In this document: positions 11,553 to 43,619 of the stretch, one piece after another
How positions within the stretch are numbered: position 1 is the stretch's first letter
Layout of the letters: every line of letters begins with the position of its first letter
NCBI RefSeq assembly: GCF_964340395.1
Contig: NC_135557.1
Span: 12,999,546 to 13,063,545, forward strand
Length of the DNA: 64,000 nucleotides
Reading direction: 5' to 3'
DNA from: Glandiceps talaboti
Taxonomy: Eukaryota > Hemichordata > Enteropneusta > Spengelidae
The notes under the pieces: model-generated
The model's database searches: none
Seen by the model: the letters and a program-made list of their open reading frames with translations, nothing else
What the model was told of the DNA's origin: nothing
Program-made: the position numbers and the translations under genes

Positions 11553-11849
11553 TTATGAATGACATGCACCAGATTCAGTAATCAAAAATTGGAGTGAACC
11601 TTGATGTATACTACCAATAATTGCAAATTTACCAGGGCAAGTCTGTTTTGGTGTTGGAGGACCTGGGTTTGTTTCTATATCACCTCCAAGCAGGAGCAAC
11701 ATCCTGGTGTAATAATTATAATACAAGTAAAGGTGAAGAATACAAGCGCAGCAGAAGGACAATATCTTTGTTAATTTTACATTGATCATGTAGTGCACAG
11801 AATAAAAACTCCCTACAGACTGCCTGTATTGTTGGACACACATTCCCAT
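11553..11849 (-). pseudogene. mobile-element ORF, 5' part: 2A peptide and start of a cysteine-protease-like domain
   Basis: The 98-codon frame has a hydrophobic N-terminal stretch and then LLLLGGDIETNPGP at residues 51-64 (11699-11658). This is the DxExNPGP motif of 2A ribosome-skipping peptides, known at the N-termini of retrotransposon proteins in marine invertebrates. After it come CPGKFAIIGSIHQGS and ITESG. In the deubiquitinase-like domains of such elements an HQG block precedes the catalytic Cys; here the frame ends (GACHS, stop) about where that Cys is expected. The matching C-terminal half lies on the other strand at 12.3-13.3 kb, so the element looks rearranged with its 5' part inverted. 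Confidence 0.6.
11658..11699 (-). other. 2A ribosome-skipping motif
   Basis: The minus-strand translation reads LLLLGGDIETNPGP. It matches the 2A consensus D-(V/I)-E-x-N-P-G-P exactly, with the usual hydrophobic/Gly lead-in. In known 2A peptides, skipping occurs between the last Gly and Pro. Confidence 0.85.
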
Positions 11850-11988
11850 GATTGTTTTATTGCTAATACCTAGTCAGTAATTTGAAATATAAACTAAGAC
11901 AATTGAACTTTCTATTTCTAGTTCTTTCAAGTGTTTGTATCCTTGGTACAACTTATATTGTAGTGAGTTCTAGGACAAGTTTCTAATA

Positions 11989-12093
11989 ATGTATGTACTG
12001 TCCTATCACCTGTCTTTTATTTTATGTATGTACTGTCCTATCTCCTGTCTTTTATTTTATGTATGTACTGTCCTATCACATGTGTTTTATTTT
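11989..12093. repeat. 35-bp tandem repeat, 3 copies
   Basis: Units start at 11989, 12024 and 12059. Each reads atgtatgtactgtcctatc(a/t)c(c/a)tgt(c/g)ttttatttt, with only a few differences between copies. They lie between the two halves of the 2A/protease element. Confidence 0.9.
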
Positions 12094-12289
12094 GGTTGTT
12101 GTCTTTGCTTTTGTTCTCTTTGTGTTCTCTAGTTCTCTAGTGGTCTATGTTCAGACCAGCAGTTAATTTGGGACGGTGCCCAAATCCTACTTTAACCTCC
12201 TCAACTGAAGAGTGTTCTCGGGTTCTGAGAACTTTGTTATTGTATTTATGTCTGTTGTGCAAGGTGTGTGCCTTTGTTGTGTCTGTATG

Positions 12290-13294
12290 CTTGTAAACCA
12301 GTACAGGATCCAACAATTTACTCCTACCACTGATATTGAATTTCATAAAATGGAGAGTGTATTTGAGAGTGCTCTAGAAATTTCATCCCAGTGTATTCTT
12401 ATAGTGAAAGACTATGGTATGGCATTATTTACTCAAGATGACCAGTTCCACTTGTTCAATCCTCATAGCAGAAATGATCAAGGTTATTCAATGCCTGATG
12501 GACATGCAGTTCTTATCATTTTCAAGACAATACATGATCTCTGTACCCATTTAAGACAACTAACATCAACATTGACTGAGGATTCTCTTGCAAGTGTGGC
12601 TTTTGAAATTACTCCTACACTAGTCTATACAACAAATAGTCCAAGTGATTCCTTTAACCTTACAGCACATTATGGGATATGTTCATCTGCCATCATAACA
12701 TGTACAACTGAAGAAAAGTATATACATAAGACGAAACAAACACTTAAAGTTGATAATAAAAAAAAATTCTCAAAAACAGAAAGATCATGTGCACGTAAAA
12801 TTAATGTCGCGAACCCTGATTTAAAGGAAGTACAAATGTATTCAACAGAACAAGACACATTAACACAATATACTAGTGAAACAGCTTCATGTAGTGTCAA
12901 AAGCATGCCACAGGTGTGTAAAACAGACCAATTACAAAGAACTGTTTCACAACCTTTGTCATGTGTACTTAAAATTAATGTCACAAAACCTCATTTAAAA
13001 AAGGTACAGATATATTCAACAAAACAACAAACATTAACCCACAAAAACACTTGTGAGATAGCTACATATAGAGTCCATAGCATGACACAGGTGTGTAAAT
13101 CAGACAAATTACAAAGAACTGTTTCACAAACAAGTTATCAGCACAGTGATAATTATTGTAAAATCATTAGTGATTCTGCACCAGTTACACATTATTATCA
13201 TCCAATTAACAAATCATGGCAATTTGCAAAAGCAATACTGTTTTCTTTGTCCCCACCAAAACACACTTTATTTTTTGGGGGGCTAGGACTTTAA
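12290..13294 (+). pseudogene. mobile-element ORF, 3' part: deubiquitinase-like domain with duplicated tail
   Basis: An open frame runs from 12212 to 13294, with recognisable homology from about 12297 (NQYRIQQFTPTTDIEF). The block SSQCILIVKDYGMALF then FHLFNPHSRNDQGYSMPDGH then AVLIIF matches the C-terminal half of the herpesvirus-tegument-type deubiquitinase (peptidase C76-like) fold carried by eukaryotic mobile elements. The His in NPHSRN is the expected catalytic His. The half with the catalytic Cys is absent upstream and its beginning is inverted at 11.55-11.85 kb. The tail contains a 58-residue tandem duplication (12788-12961 and 12962-13135). It is open for over 1 kb, so decay is recent. 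The element class is undetermined (a 2A-bearing LINE or a Helitron are candidates). Confidence 0.55.
12788..13135 (+). repeat. 174-bp in-frame tandem duplication
   Basis: Two units, 12788-12961 and 12962-13135. Both begin at a Cys codon and share KINV..P.LK.VQ.YST..., then VCK.D.LQRTVSQ. The period is exactly 58 codons, so the frame is kept. Confidence 0.85.
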
Positions 13295-13299
13295 GTCTC

Positions 13300-14190
13300 A
13301 AACATCCACTGCGGGGGCTGTGTCATCTTCGATGGCTTGTTTTTTTTTTTTTTTTTTTGGGGGGGGGGGGCAATTTATTGAGTTACAAACATGGACTTTG
13401 TGTACGCAAACAAAAAAATTAAACCCAACTAGTCAATAGGGGTTATTCTGTGTCACACATTTAACAAAAGAAATACGAAATGGAGGTCATTGGTCTAACG
13501 GGAACGTGAAATGCGCATTTAATGACATGTATTTTTGGACCATGAATGAGATTATTGTCTCTATTTTGACTTTCGCAACAATCAGAGGTATATCTATATA
13601 GTGATGCCTTTTATGATTGCCGCTAGAAAATGTGTAGTTTATAAAATTAACTGAAACCAGGACATTGCATAAGGCTTGTTATCACGATTCGTACAACAAG
13701 TGCAAAAACTGTGCAAGGAAATAACCCCCACCCCCACCCCGCCAACTTAACCATCCACGGAGTAATCAATTACTTGTATTTTCTAAAAATCAAAATAATC
13801 TTAATTTTGACACTCACCCACCCATGTACATTTGTTTTATGCTCAAATCGAGTGTGTCTTATGAAGATAATAACTATTGTTTTCTATTTTTTATGATGAT
13901 GCTACCTGTCGTCGACTGCTACGCCTAAAACAACCCTTTTAAAATAAACCAATGAAGTTATTTGATATCAGAGTATCATGCCTACTACCAAATCAAATGT
14001 TTCATTTCAAATCTATATTTTGAAACGAATAATTTCATCCATTTGGTAAAATTTTACATCGTTAACATTGTTTTGTTGTTGTTTTATTTTATTTTGAATG
14101 TTCATTAAGAGGATGCAATGTCAATGTTAAAAGTCCATTTAACTATAAACCCACACCCAATAGCATTACTACTACAATGCAGCCTTTACA
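13300..14190. other. intergenic; homopolymers and 3' flank of the RBM43-like gene
   Basis: T and G homopolymer runs are at 13340-13370. No gene is seen. AATAAA-type signals on the minus strand at about 14083-14092 lie some 110 nt past the stop of the RBM43-like gene and are its likely poly(A) signal. Confidence 0.5.
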
Positions 14191-14195
14191 TGAGT

Positions 14196-14405
14196 TCATT
14201 TCTTGGCACACATTTCTCTAAGATAGCCGTGTACTTTCATGAATTGTCGGTAATCACATTCTATCGTAAAGTGTTCTCTACTGTCTCTGAATACTCGTGT
14301 CACCTTCACTTCTGCTTGTCCTGTCAAGTCTGCGATGAATTGTTCTTTGTCCGTTACTCTGCGTAGTATGTTGTCTGAGAGAACGGCTCTAATCCTACTG
14401 AAAGG
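14196..14405 (-). CDS. RBM43-like exon 3
   Basis: Acceptor gtcttttcag, 69 codons plus TGA. It begins PFSRIRAVLSDNILRRVTDK and ends LREMCAKK. It contains the RBM43-type second domain. Confidence 0.85.
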   Translation of the reverse strand, partial: PFSRIRAVLSDNILRRVTDKEQFIADLTGQAEVKVTRVFRDSREHFTIECDYRQFMKVHGYLREMCAKK

Positions 14406-16808
14406 CTGAAAAGACATGAATACATATCGTGAGATACAGTCAAGTCAATCCATCCATTTAAGCAACCAATCATTCATCCAGCCATCCAGCATCCAGCCAG
14501 CCATCCAGACATACATACATACATACATACATACATACATACATACATCCCATCCACACACACACATACACATACACATACACATACACAAGTTACAATG
14601 GGATATAAATACAGAGGCTATTTTGAAAAAGGGTCAGCAGCGTTTGTACTTTCTTCGGAAACTGGCATCTTTTTCAGTAGATAACACCATACTATCATTG
14701 TTTTACAAATCTTTCATTGAAAGCATACTAAGCTTTTCTGTTATCTGCTGGTTTTGTAATTTAAATTTGAAGAACAGAAATTCTCTGGAAAGAATTGTCA
14801 CCATAAGTTCAAAAATTATTGGCGTACCACAAAGAAGTCTTTTGTCATTTTACAATCAACAAATCGTGAGAAAGGCTCGTTCAATTTTAGATACAGACCA
14901 CATTTTAACACATGAATTCGATTTCCTTCCATCAGGAAGACGTCTTAGATGCCCAACTTGCAGGACAAACCGTCATAAGAACTCTTTTATTCCATCCGCT
15001 GTGCGGCTTTTAAATAAGACATTTTAGATACTCATTTTGTAGTTAGAATTGTTTTTAATGTTCTGTAACCTCTTATCGTGTGTTTTTTTCTTTGTACCAG
15101 TCTGTTGCCTCTTATTTTCCGTCTATATTTGATGTGTATATTTGATGTATGTTCTGTCCGCCAAAATGAATTGCCCATTTGGGATAAATAAAGTTATTGA
15201 ATTGAATTGAATTGAATACACACATACATACATACCTCAATTTCACTCATTTCTAAGTCTTGGTGTTGAGGGGTCTTTTCAACTTGCAGTGGGTATTTGC
15301 CTTCGAACATGTGTTGATCGTACTGTACAACATTTCGTGCCACTGAAAGAAATGTGTGGATTAAAAATAAAATCAATAGTGACCGAAAACAATCATTGGA
15401 GATCATTTTGCTACCTCCATCACGTGATCATACTATCAACAATTAGTATACTATCCTGGAGAGAAACTCAGTACATGTAGTAAGGGCGCTATCATTATTT
15501 ATAGCCTGGAGTGATCAGAGAAACCGGCGAAGAACCGTCGCAAATATTAATTTTAGTAACTCCCCTCGCCTTGCTGACACACACACTCTGTTCAGCATAA
15601 TTGATGTTGTGCCCCATCCCCTATTTGACAATATAACTGTCCACTGACTAGATGTGCACTCGCATTCATGCTATCGTCAAGAGTCAGTCTGTCTTTCCGA
15701 TTGTATGTTGGTAAATTACATAACATTATGCTAATACTTGCTTTGCAATTAATATTCAATTTTGTCAAACTTTGCTACATAACGGGCTATAAAAGTGACA
15801 TGAGTTACTTGAAGAAACAATAACACCATTGGTTTACATCTGAGAGGCAAATGGATTTTAAGTGCACAATATATAGTTTATACTAATTTCAAAGTCAGAA
15901 TTTAACTAGACATTTTCATTTGGAGAACTAAGTATATTATTCACTTAGCCTATCGAGTTTACAGTATGTCATAAAAAATAACATTTATATAAAGTATCTC
16001 TCGTGTGTTTCAGTAGTATACGGCTCTGCAGACAGACTGGTGGTTAACTTAAAATCCAATGTTTGTGTACATAGATATTTTGTATGTTTTCTACCAACCG
16101 GATTTAATGCTCTTACAGCTTTTCATTTTTTTCTGGCTACTGGCTTTTAATAAAACCATTTCTTGGAATTCAGGAATTCAGCATTGATTGCTGTGGTTAT
16201 GTTGGATGACAACATCATCGTGAATTCCAATTCTCTTGTTTAGTGCTGATAATAAATATCAATTTTAAGCAACTGTACAGAGTTTGCAGAGTGCGCGGGA
16301 GGGGGGTACTTATTTTCATTATATTGTTCATAATTTTTATATGACTCCCACCCCCCATTTATGGGGAAATGTTCGAGTGACCCCAACCTAGATGTCCCAG
16401 ACACCCCCACTGTAAAATAATGAAGGCTGCCAACATGTCATTCCAGTGCCAAATATAGAGCATGTGGTGCCTGATAATCACTACTTTTTGTACATAGTAA
16501 ACATTTTGGATATGTATGATTGGTGTGGGTGTGACAGGGGTAAACGGTCAGCGTTGTAAACTAGACCAGCGAAAGCAAATTAAAGCAACACCATCACATC
16601 GAAATAAATACTCACCTTCTTCCTGTTCAAATTTCACAAGGGCCATGTCCGTTCTACCTTCATATGGGAACATTACATCGGTGACTTCGCCACCACTGTT
16701 TCGTTTTCTTTGAAAGTGCGCAGTTAGTTTGTCTTTTTGAAGCTCGGCGTTCTTACACGGTGGAATATCCTTGACCACAACAGAGCAGTGATCAGACATC
16801 TCTGCCAT
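14196..16808 (-). CDS. RBM43/NMI-like RRM protein, 3 coding exons
   Basis: Coding exons on the minus strand are 16808-16616, 15342-15236 and 14405-14196, with GT-AG introns in phases 1 and 0. The product is about 169 aa. Residues about 8-80 form a divergent RRM: CSVVVKDIPP (first strand), LTAHFQRKRNSGGEVTDV, then MALVKFEQEEVARNVV. This is the pattern of the NMI/IFP35/RBM43 and PARP10/14 RRM group. Residues about 100-165 (PFSRIRAVLSDNILRRVT, FTIECDYRQFMKVHGYL) match the second region of RBM43. Start ATG 16808-16806 gives MAEMSDHC directly before the RRM. Vertebrate RBM43 is about twice as long, so this is a short form. It lies head to head with a PARP14-type domain at 17.6-18.3 kb. A LINE 3' end lies next to the donor of exon 2. 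Confidence 0.8.
14510..14590. repeat. (ACAT)n / (CACATA)n microsatellite
   Basis: ATAC/ACAT tetranucleotides, then CACATA hexanucleotides, immediately 5' of the LINE fragment. Confidence 0.9.
14591..15217 (+). mobile_element. LINE 3' end: RT C-terminal region, 3'UTR and GAATT tail
   Basis: The frame 14591-15027 encodes LQWDINTEAILKKGQQRLYF, LRKLASFSV, LFYKSFIESILSFSVICWF, then FLPSGRRLRCPTCRTNR and SFIPSAVRLLN. This is the well-known C-terminal segment of jockey/RTE-like non-LTR retrotransposon polyproteins. After the TAG come a 3'UTR, AATAAA at about 15186 and a (GAATT)n tail ending at about 15217. It is 5'-truncated. The coding part is uninterrupted, so the insertion is young. It lies in an intron of the RBM43-like gene, in the opposite orientation. 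The same 3'UTR is found inverted at 27708-27815. Confidence 0.8.
15236..15342 (-). CDS. RBM43-like exon 2
   Basis: Acceptor tttctttcag, donor GAG|gtatgt at 15235-15230. It completes a split Val codon, then encodes ARNVVQYDQHMFEGKYPLQV and on to MSEIE, the last RRM strand. The donor lies inside a short (CATA)n tract directly abutting a LINE 3' end. Confidence 0.85.
15480..16540. other. intron 1 of the RBM43-like gene
   Basis: AT-rich. No exon, repeat unit or structured element is recognised beyond short poly-C/G patches at 16300-16410. Confidence 0.5.
16616..16808 (-). CDS. RBM43-like exon 1
   Basis: 64 codons plus one base, donor G|gtgagt at 16615-16610. It carries the first half of the RRM up to VKFEQEE. 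Confidence 0.85.
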
Positions 16809-17599
16809 TACTTTGGATATCTAAAATGTTAACATATTAACAAAGATAATACAATGACGTCATATTTTCTAACCTAGCTTGCACAACTGCACATGATATT
16901 TCTTTTTGGAGTTTTCTCCAGTCCATTCTGTCCACTGCAAATTGTATAGTAGCAAATATATTATTCGCCTGCGCTGTACATACATTTAATTTGCTATAGA
17001 CAGTATCACTACACCGTAGAGCCTATGCTAAGGCCACACGTCTTATCATGTACATCACGAGCACAAATAAATGGAAACATAGTCTCTGGTGCCCAGCTAG
17101 CGCCATAGGACGCCATATCGATATCCCTAAGAAATGTTGTAATATGCCACAGAGGTATGGTGCATACAATTAGCGTTTCGAATACATTTGAACTTGGCTA
17201 GGTTTGATTACGTTTTTATAGATATATAACAACGGTTACTTTGAGAAAAGCTCTATACTTACCAATGGTAAAAATACAGTAGTTCTGCTTACTGGCGGTA
17301 ACAGCTCATTTGCATACAGTTGGGTCGTTACTCATTAGCTATGTCGACTGATAATGTCTTATAATAGGCCTGATATCATGATAAAACGACATAAACTGAA
17401 TGCGTTCTTGACTTTCCGAAAAAATGGTATTTTGAATAGTTGGGTCATGACTCTAGTGCTTATTGACATGGAAAATACTTCAGCTATGAGGTGGTCGCTT
17501 TCTTTTTATTCGATGCATTGATATTAGTGTAGTGCTAACGAATGGCCATCCTTGATAGGCTGTTATTGTGTACTTATCAGAACAGCAATACTTAACCCA

Positions 17600-18314
17600 A
17601 TAGTACAAATGCCATTGCTACCCCTCAACATATGTATGGTGTACATGATATGTTATATGTCCTCAAACGCCACATTGGAACCAGTGAAAATACTTGTCGA
17701 TATATCAATTCGGATGGATTCAATGGGAGTTATTCTGGCAAGAATGGTTAGAATTTTAAACTATTAATTCTTTTTATTATAATGTGCTCCGTTTTGTATG
17801 TGATATATTTCTCCTTTAGTACTTAGTTGTTGTTTGGTCACTCTATTGCGTCAGTTACTTTGATTAGATTCTGTACACAATTTGTAACAAAGCAGAGTTC
17901 ACTGATTGTACAACTACGCAATTGATTTTATAAACAGTGGAAGATATACTCTTTTTTTTCCACAAATGTCCACTTTTCATAATGATGTGATTCATAATAT
18001 TATTCTTATTTTCGTTTGTAGCAACGTTTTATGGCCGTGGCACATACTTCGCTTTGCAATCCCATTACTCAGCATCCAAAACCTACTCACCTCCAGATGT
18101 TAACGGTTATAAGTACATCTACCAATGCAAAGTTCTTACTGGAGAATTCGCGCAGGGAAAGCCAGATATGATTGTACCGCCACCTAAGGATCAAAACAGC
18201 CCGACAGTGTGCTACGACAGTGTCGTTGACAACGTTCAAAATCCTAGCATATTCGTAGTATTTAAAGATGCTGTAGCATACCCAGAATACCTGATTAAGT
18301 TCAAATATCTGTAA
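17600..18314 (+). pseudogene. PARP14-type ADP-ribosyltransferase domain, C-terminal two exons only
   Basis: Two segments join across a GT-AG intron in phase 1. The first is about 17600-17746, ending AAG AAT G|gttaga. The second is 18022-18314, after acceptor ttcgtttgtag. The joined reading contains GTSENTCRYINSDGFNGSYS then GKNATFYGRGTYFALQSHYS, PPDVNGYKYIYQCKVLTGEF, NPTVxYDSVVDN-like and YPEYLIKF. This is the C-terminal half of a macro-PARP (PARP14/15) catalytic domain. The canonical HGT reads 'R-H-I-GT', so the NAD-binding His aligns with Ile unless one residue is inserted. The Tyr of GTYFA is kept. No upstream part of the ART domain, macrodomain or WWE is visible in the 800 bp before it. 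An AATAAA follows at 18374. It may be the end of a gene extending upstream, or a truncated copy. Confidence 0.7.
18022..18314 (+). CDS. PARP14-type last exon
   Basis: An intact terminal exon of 97 codons plus TAA, from (A)TFYGRGTYFALQSHYSAS to YPEYLIKFKYL. It has the GTYFA motif, the PPDxNGxKYxYQ block and the family-typical YPEYLI ending. There are no lesions. Confidence 0.85.
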
Positions 18315-18373
18315 TTCATAAATCGTCATGTTACGTGAAATGATCGGATCTTTCAGTAACCGTCATTCCATTG

Positions 18374-18379
18374 AATAAA
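18374..18379 (+). terminator. probable poly(A) signal of the PARP14-type gene
   Basis: AATAAA about 60 nt past the TAA stop, before the (TA)n tract. Confidence 0.5.
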
Positions 18380-18411
18380 TAAATGATATATATATATATA
18401 TATATATATAT

Positions 18412-18472
18412 AACTCGGTGAGTATCAATCTGCTAAGACAGTGCTCTATACCGCAGTGGCAGAGCGTAATAG
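18412..18472 (-). repeat. 61-bp terminal repeat of a Penelope-like element
   Basis: It is the reverse complement of 34249-34309 with one mismatch in 61. In both places it abuts (TA)n. At 34 kb it follows the hammerhead-like motif. Here it precedes the GIY-YIG remnant. Confidence 0.8.
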
Positions 18473-18519
18473 TTAGATATATATATATATATATATCCTA
18501 CCCACTCCTTTAAATCCAC

Positions 18520-18542
18520 GGGGGGGGGGGGGGGGGGGGGGG
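18520..18542. repeat. 23-nt G homopolymer
   Basis: An uninterrupted run of G, possibly of inaccurate length in the assembly. Confidence 0.9.
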
Positions 18543-18579
18543 CAATTCTGCGAATATGCAGCGAGCCTGAATGGCGTGA

Positions 18580-19570
18580 TGAAAGATTGACAAGTGTGAG
18601 GCTAAAAACGAAACTATTCAATCAACAGATCGCCCGTGCATCCTTTCAACCCCGCTCAGCTTTGCAACAATATCAACCAAAAACATCAACTGCTCGTATC
18701 CCTGGGTTACTACTTATGATTCCCGTCAGGAACGTTAGTGCAGAAAATCAACTTCTTCTCAACATTTTCATCAAGAATGAGAAAAGCCACGCCACAACTA
18801 CCTATCATCGCATACGGTAAACCAGCCACAATAGGTGCAATTTTAGATCAGAGCCAAATCCGACCACACACCACGTTGCAAAACTTGTAAAACTGCAAGA
18901 TGGAATTGTTGCTCTATTTTACAACATACCCGAAGAATTCAAAGACACAGCCACGGTAAAACATTTATCATCAAATATGACGTGAACAGCAAATCCAGTT
19001 ATGTAATTTACGCCCTCACCTGCAGGACATGCAGAATACTGTATATCGGGAAAAATACACAACCATTCCACAAACGCCTTAATGATCATCGTTCCAATAT
19101 CAGGACAAAACAACAGAAAGGTCTCCATATGTAGTACCACATTTCAGGACACCGGGACATTCTCTACAAGACAACGCTCTACGTGTATTAGCATTTAGTC
19201 GGATCAGTAGATGTTTGCACTCACGGCATAATGCGTTAATTTGGGCAAATAGTGAGTTTGTTCTAGCAAGCTACTAATTAATGAAAAGCTGATAACTTCA
19301 GATAAGACATTGATATCAGGTAGGAAATAGAAATAAACAGTATTAGGAAACAGTATTTAAAAGTTTATTTGAAATATACAGAAAATAATATTAGAAATCT
19401 GGAAAATCGCGAGTACAAAATTGATCATTGGTCCTTTACCCTGTGCTCTTACAGCTACAATGATTATGCCTCACACGACGTTTTGATACGGATATTACTA
19501 AACAATTAGAAAGTCTATGGATTAATAGAGCTGGAACCCTACATCCCCACGGACTTAATGACCATGAATC
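18580..19570 (+). pseudogene. Penelope-like element remnant: RT end and GIY-YIG endonuclease
   Basis: A decayed element read in shifting frames. At about 18865-18900 there is a Cys motif (HTPRCKTCKTARW). At about 18960-19110 comes SSYVIYALTCRTCRILYIGK then FHKRLNDHRSNI, the GIY-YIG nuclease core (VIYALTC..C...YIG). At about 19495-19560 FDTDITKQLESLWINRAGTL then HPHGLND is the closing 'E..WI..L.TL.P.GLN' block. This domain order, RT then GIY-YIG, is that of Penelope-like retroelements. Frame changes and stops make it inactive. Confidence 0.75.
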
Positions 19571-19793
19571 ATCTGGCATACACAATTGACCATCTTCTTC
19601 ATTAACCAATTTATTCTACATTTCCCTTTGATCACATGGCTGTATTTTCCTTTTGTTCGGACATGCCTTGTTCATTTGCTAGTAATCGTGTCTTTGTCAT
19701 ATATATATATATATATACACACACCTTATCAAACAATATACACAGGAGCCGTTACACAGTGTTTCACGCTGTTGCGATATAATCATATATAAT

Positions 19794-19879
<86 letters not shown>

Positions 19880-21382
19880 ATATTAGCCTACAACATATTT
19901 TGACGGCAAATGAAAGAAGCGGAAATAACTTAGCAAGCAACGTAGCATTATCCACATACTGAAACACAGTACAGCAACCAGTGTCGACGAAATGCATCTG
20001 GAATGATTTTGGGAAATGAGTTAGATATTTTGACATGCATATTATTGTACACCCCGGACAGTATTAAATCACCTGTAGGTAAACATATGTGACAACATTG
20101 TAGCTGTACAGTATAATGAATCCAATCAAATTGATCTTTGGGTCGACACCCTAAAATCACCCCCACCCCCTCCCCCACGCACGAGATCTATTGACCCTGA
20201 ATACACGTGTACAATGTCTAATTACTTGCATTTTCTTTGAATATATTGCTGGTTGTTTGATTGCAAATTGAATGCTCCAGCCAGCTAGAGTAGTTTTTAA
20301 AGTGAATGCTCGCCTTCAACTCATGAACAGAGAAATGGAAGATTTTTTATGTATCTCGACAGATTACATGTATATAAATTTGCCAGTATATTGTAGTGCG
20401 AAGTTAAGTATAGCAGAAACAGTTTTGTCGCTCATTATCTATTCTGAAGATATTGACTACGTAAGCAAACTGTACTAGTAAGCCACAGATAGTAAATTAA
20501 TTGCCTCAACGTATATGGTATTGGAGGTATAATTCCGTAACACAGTCTTTATTTGCATTAATTCTGAAAATATTGAGTTTGTATGACTTGAGATTCTCCT
20601 TAAATAGATAAAATTGCAGGAACGATCGAAGATTTTTATTAAATCATTTCAGTATCATTAAAATAGATAACATATATTCTATATTTTCACCATTTCAATT
20701 AAATTTGAAAGTACACAGACATTAGCTGTCCTAGAAACAGGAAGAAAACTGAAATCAATAATTTAAATATGTTATTCTTCAAAAGAACAAATTTCATGGT
20801 ACTGAGGGCATGTACACTAAGGATACGTCTCGGTATCATATTTAATATCCCACCCCTTCACAGCGTGAAGTGTGACGTCGTATCTACAGACCGGAGTGTA
20901 TTCACATACCTTAGAAACACCGTTAAATAAGCCAGTACAAAGGGTACAGCACAGCGACATACAAAGCGAGTGAGTTAATATGTATATTGCATTATTGTGC
21001 GTATAAATAGATACTAAACATAAATGGAAACCAAACAATTCAAACAGACACCGCCGAACCTTTTCTCAAATGTAATTATCTCAAGACACGTGTCTTCAGT
21101 TCAAGACTTGTAAGATTGTAAAATCTAATCGGTGGATAAGATGACAAAGGATTTGCCTAGTCACTGCACAAATGAGAAGTGATTACTTCTTAGATGACAC
21201 TTTCTGAATAAATGACTCTTGATATACCGTTCTCACTTCATCTAACACTGTTGTGTATGTGGGGTTGTCAAGTATACACCAGTAATGATTGGCTACAAAA
21301 TAATGACGTCATTCTGATAGTTGAGTTTAATCTACATTGTAACAATACTACGGTAGACTGGTTATTTACGTCTGATTCCACC
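19570..21382. other. upstream region of the GABA-B-like gene; (TA)n tract
   Basis: (TA)n fills 19799-19877. The rest is AT-rich, with no exon, promoter motif or element that I can support. The 5'UTR of the receptor gene is probably in its last few hundred bases. An in-frame ATG at 21212 upstream of the chosen start is less likely to be used, because the signal peptide follows the ATG at 21383. Confidence 0.4.
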
Positions 21383-43619
<22,237 letters not shown>

